Source: an uncultured Clostridia bacterium (GTDB lineage Bacteria; Bacillota; Clostridia; Lachnospirales; CAG-274). From it: a DNA stretch of 64,000 nt. This document shows, in pieces, positions 1 through 9,455 of the stretch (positions are counted from its first letter, which is position 1; each line of letters begins with the position of its first letter). The stretch covers positions 23,519-87,518 of the forward strand of contig CANRIS010000009.1 of the NCBI GenBank assembly GCA_947630725.1, in the 5' to 3' direction. A program made the translations under genes and the position numbers. The notes under the pieces were generated by a model, which was not told the DNA's origin, did not search any database, and saw nothing but the letters and a program-made list of their open reading frames with translations.

Positions 1-945
1 AAAATAGACATAGAGCCAAGCCTTGACGCATGGCTCGACTATGCCTATAAAGCCGAGGTTCACGGCTGCATAATATCATATCTCAAGCTTAAAAAGGATA
101 ATTTTTATAAGATAGAAACAACTGTTGACGGTCTGGAGATAGTCACCGCCAGAGGCTGGGAGGATCTTTCCCACATAATAAAAGCCTATGAGTCGGAGGA
201 TATTCCCATTGAATACAGCGAAATAAGGTCATATATACAAAATACCGAAACGGCAAAGGATTTTGCCATATACTATGAGCTTTATAAAAAATACGAAAGG
301 GACTACAGAATAAACGATGTCCTTAAGGGCAATGTGGATATAGGCGCCGCAAGACGTCTTGGCTATGGCAGCTTTGACGAGAGGATCAGCATAGTGGGTC
401 TTTTAAGCTCGGGGCTTTCGTCCTATTTCAGAGACTATTGTATGAACAGGGACTATACCGAAGAGCTTTATGACGCTCTTAAAAGGCTCAGAGCCCTTTC
501 TGCCGAAAATCCCTTTAAAGAGGCTCTTTCGGAGGTCGAAAAAAGCAGACGTGACGCCCTCGAAAAAAGAAGAACCGCGGGGCTTGTCTCTCCCTCTGAG
601 GAGGCTGTCTCGCTGAAGGTGCTTGACAAGCTTTTCGATCTCACAAAGTGCCAAAGCTTTGACGCCGTCAGGGAGGATTTTCAGAACGAGGTCAAGGCGG
701 GAGAGGAGATCGCTTCAGCAGCGGCAAAGGCTCTCGACAGCGCCTTTCTGTTTATAGAGACCGCTTTCGGAAAAGGTCAGGAGACAGTGCTTTTCATTAC
801 CTCTCTGAATATGGACGGCTTTGCCTGCGCCTTTCTTGAAGAAAATCCCAACGAAAAATATATAAAATACAATAAAGAACTGCTTTTTGAAGAAAGAGAC
901 AAGATCATACAGAACCATATAAAGGATCTCGATCTGCTTAACTGA
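1..945 (+). CDS. C-terminal part of a larger protein, possibly a MoxR-type AAA+ ATPase (5' end outside window)
   Basis: Frame 1 is open from base 1 (KIDIEPSLDAWLDYAYKAEVHGC...) and continues into the listed ORF 334-945. Gene context resembles clostridial MoxR-type ATPase loci; the family call is tentative. Confidence 0.6.
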   Translation, partial: KIDIEPSLDAWLDYAYKAEVHGCIISYLKLKKDNFYKIETTVDGLEIVTARGWEDLSHIIKAYESEDIPIEYSEIRSYIQNTETAKDFAIYYELYKKYERDYRINDVLKGNVDIGAARRLGYGSFDERISIVGLLSSGLSSYFRDYCMNRDYTEELYDALKRLRALSAENPFKEALSEVEKSRRDALEKRRTAGLVSPSEEAVSLKVLDKLFDLTKCQSFDAVREDFQNEVKAGEEIASAAAKALDSAFLFIETAFGKGQETVLFITSLNMDGFACAFLEENPNEKYIKYNKELLFEERDKIIQNHIKDLDLLN

Positions 946-950
946 AAATT

Positions 951-1835
951 ATGTCTGAAATAATTTATTCCGGCTGCAAAATTGAATACAGTATAAAAAA
1001 CGATCTGGCTGTCATAGAAAAATGTGGAGTATGCGGCGAAAGACTGATTCTGCCCGAAAAAATAGAGGACAAAAGAGTAGCGGCTCTTTCACGATATGCC
1101 CTCAGCGGCCACAGAAATCTCAGAGAGGTTCTGCTCCCATCGGGGCTTGAAAAAATAGACAATCTCTGCTTTTATAACGACAGGGGGCTCAAAAGGCTTG
1201 AACTGCCGAAGGGACTTTTTCGCATAGGAGGAGACGCCTTCAAAAACTGTGACGGCATAACCGATGTTGTCATAGGCAGCGAAAGAATACTCAAATATGT
1301 TCTGAACGAGCTGGGGCAGGAGCTGTGCATTACTCTCAGAGACGGAGAAACAATACTGTGGAGGCTCATCTTTCCCATAGAGGCCGAAAGCTTTTCGGAG
1401 GACGTCCCCGGCAGAGCCTTTCACAGGACATTTACGGGGCCGGGCTATACCTACCGCAGAGAGGCCGTAGGCAGGCGTGTTGACTTTGGCCGCTATGACG
1501 GGCTTTTCAGACGTTCCACAGAAGAAGAAACGGAGGAGACCCTCTGTTTTCTGGCGGTATGCAGACTTCTCTACCCCACGGGGCTTTCTTCCGAAAACAG
1601 AGAGATGTACAGAGCCTACCTTTCCGAAAACGCCGTAAAGGGCGGAAAAAGCTTTTTCGACAGAGGTTTTTTTGATGAACTTGGCTATATGATAAGCGAG
1701 GAGCTGCTTTCAAGGGACGCCGCCGAAGCTCTGCTGGAATACGTCCGCAGCAAGGGCAGCGCCGAGCTTTCCGCAAGGCTTATGGACTATCGCATAAAAA
1801 AATTCGGACATAAGAAAAAAATTTTTGAACTGTAA
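951..1835 (+). CDS. Leucine-rich-repeat (BspA-like, LRR_5) protein
   Basis: LRR-like segments 'LSGHRNLREVLLPSGLEKIDNLCFYNDRGLKRLELPKGLFRIGGDAFKNC'. Starts 5 bp after the preceding stop. Confidence 0.75.
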   Translation: MSEIIYSGCKIEYSIKNDLAVIEKCGVCGERLILPEKIEDKRVAALSRYALSGHRNLREVLLPSGLEKIDNLCFYNDRGLKRLELPKGLFRIGGDAFKNCDGITDVVIGSERILKYVLNELGQELCITLRDGETILWRLIFPIEAESFSEDVPGRAFHRTFTGPGYTYRREAVGRRVDFGRYDGLFRRSTEEETEETLCFLAVCRLLYPTGLSSENREMYRAYLSENAVKGGKSFFDRGFFDELGYMISEELLSRDAAEALLEYVRSKGSAELSARLMDYRIKKFGHKKKIFEL

Positions 1836-1871
1836 AATACTAGAATACGATATTATACGGAGGAAACTGAA

Positions 1872-2339
1872 ATGAAAAAATTTGCGGCTTTGCTTTTGAC
1901 AGGTATGATTGCGGCAGGGTGTTCGGCAGAGCAGACGGCTGACGCTCCAAAGGAGGAGCCTTCCTGCGCCGATATATATGCAGCCTGCATCGAGGGAACG
2001 GACTTTGCCGATATGACGGAGCTTGACAGCGACTATATGTACAACTATTATGGCATAGACACACAAAACACAGAGGACTATGCCGCAGGAGAATCAACCG
2101 ATGTTATGAAAACGGATGTCCTCATTATACTCAAAGAGGAGGACGACGATGAAAGAGCGCAGCTCAAAGAGCTTTTGGAGACCTTCAAGGAGAGAAAGTG
2201 CGAAGAGCTGATAACATACAATCCGGGAGAATATGACAAGGCTCAGAACGGAGCAATCGGCGAAACAGGCAGCTATGTTTATGCCGTTATGTGCGAAAAC
2301 TCGGACGATGCCGTAAACATAATAGAGGGACTTTTCTGA
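1872..2339 (+). CDS. DUF4358-like lipoprotein
   Basis: Lipobox LTGMIAAGC; RBS-like ggagga upstream; located directly before MBOAT/DHHW genes as is typical for this family. Confidence 0.75.
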   Translation: MKKFAALLLTGMIAAGCSAEQTADAPKEEPSCADIYAACIEGTDFADMTELDSDYMYNYYGIDTQNTEDYAAGESTDVMKTDVLIILKEEDDDERAQLKELLETFKERKCEELITYNPGEYDKAQNGAIGETGSYVYAVMCENSDDAVNIIEGLF

Positions 2340-2340
2340 T

Positions 2341-3750
2341 ATGGTTTTCTCTTGTCCCGAATTTTTGTTTTTCTTTCTGCCAATATTTCTGATAATATAT
2401 TTTATTGCTCCATACAGGCTTAAAAATCTCACGCTGCTTATCGCAAGCCTTATTTTTTATGCCTGGGGCGAGCCTGTGTATGTGGTTCTGCTTATATTCT
2501 CGTCCGTTGTGGATTATACAAACGGAAGACTTATAGAAAAATTCGGCAAAAACAAAAGACTTCGCAAGCTCTTTTTGATATTGTCAATCGTCATAAACTT
2601 AAGTCTTTTGGGGGTTTTCAAATACGCAGGCTTTATAGGAGAAAACCTCAGAATTTTTATGCCTGACATAAAGGTGACGGCGCTGCCGCTGCCCATAGGC
2701 ATAAGCTTTTTTACATTTCAGACCATGAGCTACAGCATAGACGTATACAGAGGGAAAATAAAGGCCGAAAAAAGCTTTCTCTGCTTTATGACGTATGTAT
2801 GTATGTTCCCTCAGCTTATTGCAGGGCCTATCGTCAGATTTTCAGACATAAGCTCCGAGCTGCACAAAAGAGCCCCAAGCTTCGAGGACTTTTATTGCGG
2901 TATAACGAGATTTATGAACGGACTTTTCAAAAAGGTACTTATAGCGGACGAGCTGGGTCTTTTGTGGAGCGTTATAAAAGGGAGCGAATATTCCTCTCTG
3001 CCTGCTCTTACGGCGTGGCTCGGGGCGGTTTCGTTCACACTTCAGCTATACTTTGATTTTTCGGGATATGCCGATATGGCGGTGGGACTTGGCAGAATAA
3101 TGGGCTTTCACTACTGCGAAAACTTCAATCACCCTCTTGCGGCAGTCTCCGTCACCGACTTCTGGCGAAGATGGCATATGTCTCTGTCCGAATGGTTCAG
3201 AGACTATGTATATATACCCCTCGGGGGAAACAGATGCAGCGTGCAAAGGCACATATTCAATATTCTCGCCGTATGGTGCCTTACGGGCATATGGCACGGC
3301 GCAAGCTGGAATTTCGCCCTCTGGGGGCTGTATTATGGCGTTCTTCTCGTATGTGAAAAATACATTTGGGGCAAATCCTTAAAAAAGCTGCCCTCCCCTT
3401 TCGCTCATCTGTACGCCCTTTTTATAATCGTTGTGGGCTTTGCCATATTCGATATAGAGGGTCTTGAAAATATCCTCGGCTATTTCGGGGCAATGTTTTC
3501 TGGCTCATCTCTTTTTGACAAAAGCACACTGTATTATATAGTGAATTACGGCAGAGTGCTGACGGCGGCGGTCATATTCTCGGCGCCACTTTACGGCGCA
3601 TACGAAAAAATGAAAAACGGTCTTTCTTCCCCGGGAAAAAAGGCTCTTGCGCTGCTTGTTGAATGGGGTCTGAGGTGTTTTCTCTTTGCTGCGGTCATAG
3701 CCTCTTTAATAAGCAGATCCTACAGCCCCTTTCTGTATTTCAGATTCTGA
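2341..3750 (+). CDS. MBOAT-family O-acyltransferase (AlgI-like)
   Basis: Multi-TM protein with 'DFWRRWHMSLSEWFRDYVYIPLGG' and 'CLTGIWHGASWNF', both hallmark MBOAT/AlgI motifs. Confidence 0.93.
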   Translation: MVFSCPEFLFFFLPIFLIIYFIAPYRLKNLTLLIASLIFYAWGEPVYVVLLIFSSVVDYTNGRLIEKFGKNKRLRKLFLILSIVINLSLLGVFKYAGFIGENLRIFMPDIKVTALPLPIGISFFTFQTMSYSIDVYRGKIKAEKSFLCFMTYVCMFPQLIAGPIVRFSDISSELHKRAPSFEDFYCGITRFMNGLFKKVLIADELGLLWSVIKGSEYSSLPALTAWLGAVSFTLQLYFDFSGYADMAVGLGRIMGFHYCENFNHPLAAVSVTDFWRRWHMSLSEWFRDYVYIPLGGNRCSVQRHIFNILAVWCLTGIWHGASWNFALWGLYYGVLLVCEKYIWGKSLKKLPSPFAHLYALFIIVVGFAIFDIEGLENILGYFGAMFSGSSLFDKSTLYYIVNYGRVLTAAVIFSAPLYGAYEKMKNGLSSPGKKALALLVEWGLRCFLFAAVIASLISRSYSPFLYFRF

Positions 3751-3793
3751 TACCTACCAAATATAAACAAAATCAATATGAGGTGGATCTCAT

Positions 3794-4900
3794 ATGTCAC
3801 ATATGAACAGACTTTGTATTATACCCTGCTGCATAGTGCTTATGCTTACTGCGGCATTTGTGGCAGCGCCGAAAAAGGATTTTTCCGAAAACGAAAACAG
3901 ATACCTTTCTTCCTTTCCCGAAATAAGTCCCGAAACAATAGCGGACGGAGAATTTTCAGACGGCATAAGCTCCTACATAAGGGATCACTTTCCTTTCAGA
4001 GATGCTTTCGTGGGACTTAATACCTGCTTTGAAAGATATATCCTCGGAAAAAAAGAGTCGGGAGGAGTATATTTTGCAAAGGACGGATATTATATAGAAA
4101 AATATGATAAGCCCCAAAACACAGACGCAATAGTTGACGGCTTTAACAGGCTTAAAAGCTCTCTGCCCGATTCGCAGGTATATATGTGCCTTGTTCCCAC
4201 AGCAATAGAGGCATACCGAGACAAGCTGCCAAAGGTCATACCCGACCCCAGTCAGCTTGACGTTATAGAGGAATATCAAAACAAATTTTCAGGGAAAAGC
4301 ATTGACTTAAGAGAAACCCTGCTTGACGACTCCGAAGAAAATTATTATCGTCTCGACCACCACTGGAAAACCTCGGGGGCTTTCAAGGCATATGGAGTTA
4401 TCGCTCCCGCCCTTGGCTTTGAGCCTCTGCCGAAGGAATATTTCGATGTTGAAACGGTCACGGAGGACTTCAGAGGCACGATTTTTTCAAAGATAGATAT
4501 ACCCTTTCTGTCGGGCGAAAGCATAGAGGCTTATATCTCAAAAAAGTCAGTCAATGTATATTATGACGAAAGCACCAAGCCCGAACACAGTCTCTACAAC
4601 CCCGAATACCTCAAAAAAAAGGATAAATATTCTTATTTTCTGGACAACATACATTCGGTTATAAAAATAGACTCTCCCGAGGCCGAAAGCGAAAGGTCTC
4701 TTGCGATAATAAAGGACAGCTATGCCAACTGCCTTGTGCCGTTTCTTACCGAACATTACAGAAGAATATATGTTTTTGACACAAGATATTATAAGGACAG
4801 CGTGAGCAGCTTTATAAGAGAAAACGGCATAGACGATGTTCTTCTTCTCTATAATATGAATACCATAGATACGGATCTGGGTGTCAGAGCCGTATATTGA
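3794..4900 (+). CDS. DHHW-family protein (AlgJ/AlgX-like partner of MBOAT)
   Basis: 'DHFPFRDAF' and 'YRLDHHWKTSGAFKAY' motifs; directly downstream of MBOAT. Confidence 0.88.
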   Translation: MSHMNRLCIIPCCIVLMLTAAFVAAPKKDFSENENRYLSSFPEISPETIADGEFSDGISSYIRDHFPFRDAFVGLNTCFERYILGKKESGGVYFAKDGYYIEKYDKPQNTDAIVDGFNRLKSSLPDSQVYMCLVPTAIEAYRDKLPKVIPDPSQLDVIEEYQNKFSGKSIDLRETLLDDSEENYYRLDHHWKTSGAFKAYGVIAPALGFEPLPKEYFDVETVTEDFRGTIFSKIDIPFLSGESIEAYISKKSVNVYYDESTKPEHSLYNPEYLKKKDKYSYFLDNIHSVIKIDSPEAESERSLAIIKDSYANCLVPFLTEHYRRIYVFDTRYYKDSVSSFIRENGIDDVLLLYNMNTIDTDLGVRAVY

Positions 4901-4911
4901 GGACAACATAT

Positions 4912-5805
4912 ATGAAAAGATATATTATGTTTTTTATATTGGCTTTAGCTATGGCGGGTTTTTTATTTGAAACAGCCTCGGCTATGACTATGGCTCGTAT
5001 GGGACCGCTCAAAGAGGTACTTCTTACGGCTATGCGTACAGAGCATTCGGAGCGGGAGCCCGAACAGAACAACAACTATGTGCCGGGCAGCAGCTATGCA
5101 AAGCCTGTACCCGACATAGACATATACGACAGCACCACAGACGGATTTTTTAAAAACTCCATCTTTGTGGGAGATTCTCTTATGGAGGGCTTTCGCACCT
5201 ACTGTATGTCCAAGGGAGACGGTTTTCTCTCGGAACCTTTGTTTCTGGCGTCAAAAAGCTTTTCTCTCAAGCAGGCTCTGCGCCCCATATCGGAGTCAAG
5301 CCGCCACCCTTATTTCAGAGGACAAAAAATGCTTGTTGAGGATGCTGTGGCGGAAAGCAAGGCGGAAAAGGCATTTCTGTTTTTCGGAATAAACGATATG
5401 GTGGGGCTTACCGCAGAGGAAACCGAAAAGGAATATAACGACCTCATATTCAGAATCCACAACAAGGCTCCCGACACAAAAATATATATAATAGGAGCAA
5501 CCTATATATATGATTCGGGACAAAAAAACGGCTTTACCAACACAAGAATAAGAGAATTTAACGACAATATGTACAAATACTGCCAAAAGCTCGACTATGC
5601 GGAATTTATAAACATAGGCGACAGGCTTATAGACTCCTCAGACGGTGTCAGTCCCCAATATTCCTCTGACAAATATGTACATATAAAGCCCTCGGCATAT
5701 GACATATGGGTAAAGGTTCTGAGAGCCTACGCAAGGGATTTTATGGCAGAGGATGCCGCCAAAAAGGACACGGCAGAAGGCCGCCTTGACAGCATTGTTT
5801 TCTGA
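4912..5805 (+). CDS. SGNH/GDSL-type hydrolase, exported
   Basis: 'IFVGDSLMEGF' (GDS block), 'FLFFGINDM' (GxND block), 'HIKPSAYDIW' (DxxH-like block); N-terminal signal/TM. ATG at 4912 preferred over the TTG at 4897. Confidence 0.85.
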   Translation: MKRYIMFFILALAMAGFLFETASAMTMARMGPLKEVLLTAMRTEHSEREPEQNNNYVPGSSYAKPVPDIDIYDSTTDGFFKNSIFVGDSLMEGFRTYCMSKGDGFLSEPLFLASKSFSLKQALRPISESSRHPYFRGQKMLVEDAVAESKAEKAFLFFGINDMVGLTAEETEKEYNDLIFRIHNKAPDTKIYIIGATYIYDSGQKNGFTNTRIREFNDNMYKYCQKLDYAEFINIGDRLIDSSDGVSPQYSSDKYVHIKPSAYDIWVKVLRAYARDFMAEDAAKKDTAEGRLDSIVF

Positions 5806-5919
5806 TGACATAATCAGCGAAAAACAGCGTCTCTGTCGGTAAAGCTTCAAATTTTGTATATCTGTAACAAATCAACATATATAATTATAATTATTATAAT
5901 TCAAAGGAGGACGACTTGT

Positions 5920-6855
5920 ATGACAAACTATGTATTTGGCGTGGATATAGGCGGTACGACCATAAAAACAGGGCTTTTTGACGCAGGTGGAGAGCTTGTT
6001 GAAAAGTGGGAGATACCTACCGATACATCTGACAGCGGAAGCAACATAATCGGAGATATTGCCGCATCAATAAAAAGAAAAATGACCGAAAAGGGAATTA
6101 GCAAAGACAGCGTAGGCGGCATAGGTATGGGCGTGCCGGGGCCTGTTCTCGAAAGCGGAAAAGTTCTCGGCTGTGTAAACTTAGGCTGGGGAGAAATAAA
6201 TGCGGCTGCCCTTCTCTCGGAGGCTACGGGTCTTAAGGTAAAATCGGGAAACGATGCAAACGTGGCTGCTCTCGGCGAAATGTGGAGAGGCGGCGGCATG
6301 GGATACAGCAATATGGTAATGGTTACTCTCGGCACAGGCGTAGGCGGCGGTATAGTTCTGGGCAGAAAGATACTTTATGGCTCTCACGGAGCAGGCGGCG
6401 AAATAGGCCACGCTGTCATAAACCCCAACGAGACCGAACAGTGTACCTGCAAAAACAGAGGCTGTCTCGAACAATACTGCGCAGCGGCAGGCATAGTCAG
6501 AACAGCTGAAAATATTCTTTCGGAAAGCGACGCTCCTTCTGTCCTCCGAGGTATAAAGCTCGACCCAAAGGTAATTTTTGATGCAGCCAAGGCAGGTGAT
6601 GCGGCAGGTCTTGAAACAGTTGAAATTTTTGCCGACAGACTGGGACGCTTTCTGGCAAACATCTCCGCCGTCATTGACCCTCAGATTTTTGTAATAGGCG
6701 GAGGAATAAGCAAGGCAGGCGGCATATTGACGGATTCGCTCCAAAAATACTATAAAAAATATGCCTTTCACGCCTCAAAAAACACAAAATTCAGCCTTGC
6801 GGTATTAGGCAACGATGCAGGCATATACGGCGGAGCAATGCTCATACTCAATTAA
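5920..6855 (+). CDS. ROK-family kinase (glucokinase-like)
   Basis: 'FGVDIGGTTIKTGLFD', 'GTGVGGGIVLG', zinc motif 'CTCKNRGCLEQYCAA'. RBS aaaggagg immediately upstream of ATG 5920. Confidence 0.93.
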   Translation: MTNYVFGVDIGGTTIKTGLFDAGGELVEKWEIPTDTSDSGSNIIGDIAASIKRKMTEKGISKDSVGGIGMGVPGPVLESGKVLGCVNLGWGEINAAALLSEATGLKVKSGNDANVAALGEMWRGGGMGYSNMVMVTLGTGVGGGIVLGRKILYGSHGAGGEIGHAVINPNETEQCTCKNRGCLEQYCAAAGIVRTAENILSESDAPSVLRGIKLDPKVIFDAAKAGDAAGLETVEIFADRLGRFLANISAVIDPQIFVIGGGISKAGGILTDSLQKYYKKYAFHASKNTKFSLAVLGNDAGIYGGAMLILN

Positions 6856-6925
6856 TGCAGATGTTATAAGCTGACAATATTTCCATACAATCCATGCAAT
6901 CTATACAATCCATACAATAAAAAAA

Positions 6926-6961
6926 GACCTGTTTGCAGACACAAAAGCCTGCGGGCAGGTC
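6926..6961. terminator. Bidirectional rho-independent terminator between ROK gene and sigH
   Basis: gacctgtttgcag...ctgcgggcaggtc, a 13-bp stem with 3 G.U wobbles, A-run on the left and T-run on the right; lies between convergent genes. Confidence 0.85.
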
Positions 6962-7014
6962 ATTTTTGATATTCATAATCAATAAATATGCCGCAATACG
7001 TCAAGTCGGCTGTA

Positions 7015-7641
7015 TCAGCTGTTTTGCCTCTCCTTCAGAACATTGGATACCTTCTTTTTTATTCTCTGAAGGGCGTTGTCTATGGATTTGTCGTCCTTGT
7101 TCATAACCTTTGCTATTTCTGTATATCTGAAACCCCTCAGATGATATATAAGAACCTGTTTTTCCATTTTGGAGAGCGCTTTGAGTATCTTCGCCTCTAT
7201 ATTGTCCCTCTCCTCGTTGCCTATATAAAGAGTTTCGGGGTTTGTGAGGTTTCCGTCACTGAGCAGCTCCATATATGTGCTGCTTTCTTCCTCGTCAAGT
7301 ATGCTGCGGTTTAACGATACAGAATAGTTCAGAGGGATGTGTTTCTGTCTGTTGGCTGTTTTTATTGCGGTCATTATCTGTCTTGTGACGCACAGATCCG
7401 CAAAAGAAAAAAATGTGGAGTCGTTGTCCTCCTTATAGTCTCTTATGGCCTTAAAAAGTCCAATTGTACCCTCCTGAAGCAGGTCGTCCTTGTCTGCGCC
7501 GATTATAAAATAGGCTCTTGCCTTGACCTTTACAAGGTTTTTATATCTTTCCAGAAGTGCCTCCTCGGCAAACCTGTCCTTTTCTCTCGAAAGCCTTAAA
7601 AGCTCCGTGTCCGTCATTTCTTCATATTTCAGCCGCATCAT
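7015..7641 (-). CDS. sigH: RNA polymerase sporulation sigma factor SigH
   Basis: Sigma-70 region 2 (DDLLQEGTIGLFKAIRDY, FFSFADLCVTRQI) and region 4; conserved sigH-yacP-rlmB-mrnC-cysS order. Confidence 0.93.
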   Translation of the reverse strand: MMRLKYEEMTDTELLRLSREKDRFAEEALLERYKNLVKVKARAYFIIGADKDDLLQEGTIGLFKAIRDYKEDNDSTFFSFADLCVTRQIMTAIKTANRQKHIPLNYSVSLNRSILDEEESSTYMELLSDGNLTNPETLYIGNEERDNIEAKILKALSKMEKQVLIYHLRGFRYTEIAKVMNKDDKSIDNALQRIKKKVSNVLKERQNS

Positions 7642-8156
7642 TCACGCCTCATTTTTTCAAAAATTATTCTTGTTTTTTCATCAAGGTTATCCATAAGCAG
7701 ATTGTCCTTAACGGGTCTTATTTTGTTTATTCTGCTTTCGATCTCCTTATTGACTATTCCCACATCCACAAGCAGCTCAGACGCAGGCAGTCTGACGGCT
7801 CCCTTGCTCATAATTATGACCTGTTCAAGGCTGTCGGAGGTCGCCACAAGGACATTATAATCCTTTTTAAGGGCGCCTGTGGTTTTTTCTATGTAGTTGT
7901 CGGCAGTCTCGCTTTCCTTTGTAAATACAACGGTTATGTTGCCCTTTTTTTCAACGGAGCCTTGTCCTCCCGCCACCTTATAGGCGTCAAAAACAACTAT
8001 TATTTCATATTTTTTGACTCCCTGATAGTTGCTGAGAATATGTATAAGCCTATCCCGCGCCTCGTCAAGAGACTCCTCCGAGATTTTTCGGAGCTTGTCC
8101 CATGCAAATATTATATTGTATCCGTCTACAAGAAGATAGGTCTTTTTCATATACAT
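7638..8156 (-). CDS. yacP: NYN-domain ribonuclease YacP/Rae1
   Basis: 'LLVDGYNIIFAW' N-terminus, 'IIVVFDAYKVAG', 'VLVATSDSLEQVI'; conserved neighbourhood. Confidence 0.92.
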   Translation of the reverse strand: MYMKKTYLLVDGYNIIFAWDKLRKISEESLDEARDRLIHILSNYQGVKKYEIIVVFDAYKVAGGQGSVEKKGNITVVFTKESETADNYIEKTTGALKKDYNVLVATSDSLEQVIIMSKGAVRLPASELLVDVGIVNKEIESRINKIRPVKDNLLMDNLDEKTRIIFEKMRRE

Positions 8157-8191
8157 AGCCTCCGATCAGAGAGTCTCAGCCGTTTAGCCGA

Positions 8192-9043
8192 TTAGATGTA
8201 GCGTCTCTGTCTGACGATCTCATACATAACAAGTCCTGCGGCGACAGAAGCGTTAAGACTGTCAATTTTGCCGAACATAGGTATTTTTACGGAAAAGTCA
8301 CAATGCTCCTTTACAAGCCTTGAAACGCCCTTGCCCTCTGCTCCTATAACAAGCCCTATGGGACCTTTAAGGTCGGCGTTATAATATACAGTGCCTTTCA
8401 TATCGGCACATACTATCCACAGACCCGCTCTTTTAAGCTCCTCTATGGCTCTTGAAATATTTGTGACCCTGCATACGGGCATATATTCCAGAGCGCCTGC
8501 CGCCGACTTCGATACCACCGCAGTAAGCCCCACACTTCTGTTTTTTGGTATAATTATGCCGTGGGCTCCCGCTGTCTCGGCACTTCTTATTATTGCTCCG
8601 AGGTTGTGAGGATCCTCGATCTCGTCTGCTATTATCACAAAGGGAGCCTCTCCCCTCTCGCTTGCGGCGGCAAGTATGTCTGAAACCGAACAGTATTCCT
8701 TTGCGGGTATCATAGCTATGACGCCCTGACAGTTGTTTGTGATCTGCATATTCAGAAGCTTTATTTTATCTACCTCCTGAACGGGTATGCCTGCCTCTCT
8801 CGCTTTTGCGCAGATGACCTTAAGGGTGCCTTCGACTTCGCCTTTTTTGACAAATATCTTGTCAATGTGTCTGCCTCGGTTCAGCGCCTCCATAACAGGG
8901 TTTCTGCCTTCGAGCTGAGAGCTTTCTCTTATTTCGTCAAAACGATTGTATCTTTGATTATATCTTTCTCCGGGTACCTCCCGACCTTTTGTCCTGCTGC
9001 CATTTGTTCTCTTGTTCTGTTTTGTTCTTATGTTGTCAGCCAT
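8192..9043 (-). CDS. rlmB: 23S rRNA (guanosine-2251-2'-O)-methyltransferase RlmB (SpoU family)
   Basis: 'DEIEDPHNLGAIIRSAETAGAHGIIIPK', 'GLVIGAEGKGVSRLV', 'SLNASVAAGLVMYE'. Confidence 0.95.
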   Translation of the reverse strand: MADNIRTKQNKRTNGSRTKGREVPGERYNQRYNRFDEIRESSQLEGRNPVMEALNRGRHIDKIFVKKGEVEGTLKVICAKAREAGIPVQEVDKIKLLNMQITNNCQGVIAMIPAKEYCSVSDILAAASERGEAPFVIIADEIEDPHNLGAIIRSAETAGAHGIIIPKNRSVGLTAVVSKSAAGALEYMPVCRVTNISRAIEELKRAGLWIVCADMKGTVYYNADLKGPIGLVIGAEGKGVSRLVKEHCDFSVKIPMFGKIDSLNASVAAGLVMYEIVRQRRYI

Positions 9044-9455
9044 TGTTATTCTCCGAATCCTCCAAGCATATCAAAAAAAGCTCGTTAAGCCTTTTTGTTT
9101 CTCCCTTCAGGTACAAATATCCAAAAAGTGCCTCCAGTCCCGTGGCGTGGCGATAGTCGGCCACAGTCTGATTTTTTGCCATAGTGTGGGAGTTTGCGTT
9201 TCGGCCTCTTTTAAGCACTCCCAGCTCCTCCTCGTCAAGAAGCTCCTCTATGCGGTGATACATACGGGACTGAGCTTTTGCGTTCACTATACGTCTCGCC
9301 TTGGCATTCATTTTGTCTACGGAAATATTTCCCTGTGAAAGTACATATGTCCTCGCAAACAAGTCGAACACGCTGTCTCCTATAAAAGCCAGAGCAAGAG
9401 ATGAAAACTCTCTCTCGTTGTTTTTAAGTTCAAAGCAGTTTATGAAATCTCTCAT
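9036..9455 (-). CDS. mrnC: Mini-ribonuclease III
   Basis: 'LALAFIGDSVFDLFARTYV', 'RGRNANSHT', 'YRHATGLEALFGYLYL'; between cysS and rlmB. Confidence 0.93.
   Translation of the reverse strand: MRDFINCFELKNNEREFSSLALAFIGDSVFDLFARTYVLSQGNISVDKMNAKARRIVNAKAQSRMYHRIEELLDEEELGVLKRGRNANSHTMAKNQTVADYRHATGLEALFGYLYLKGETKRLNELFLICLEDSENNNG

Noticed and set aside
4897-5805. TTG start at 4897 for the SGNH hydrolase
   Set aside because: ATG at 4912 starts a clean signal peptide (MKRYIMFFILALAMAG); the upstream start would overlap the DHHW stop.
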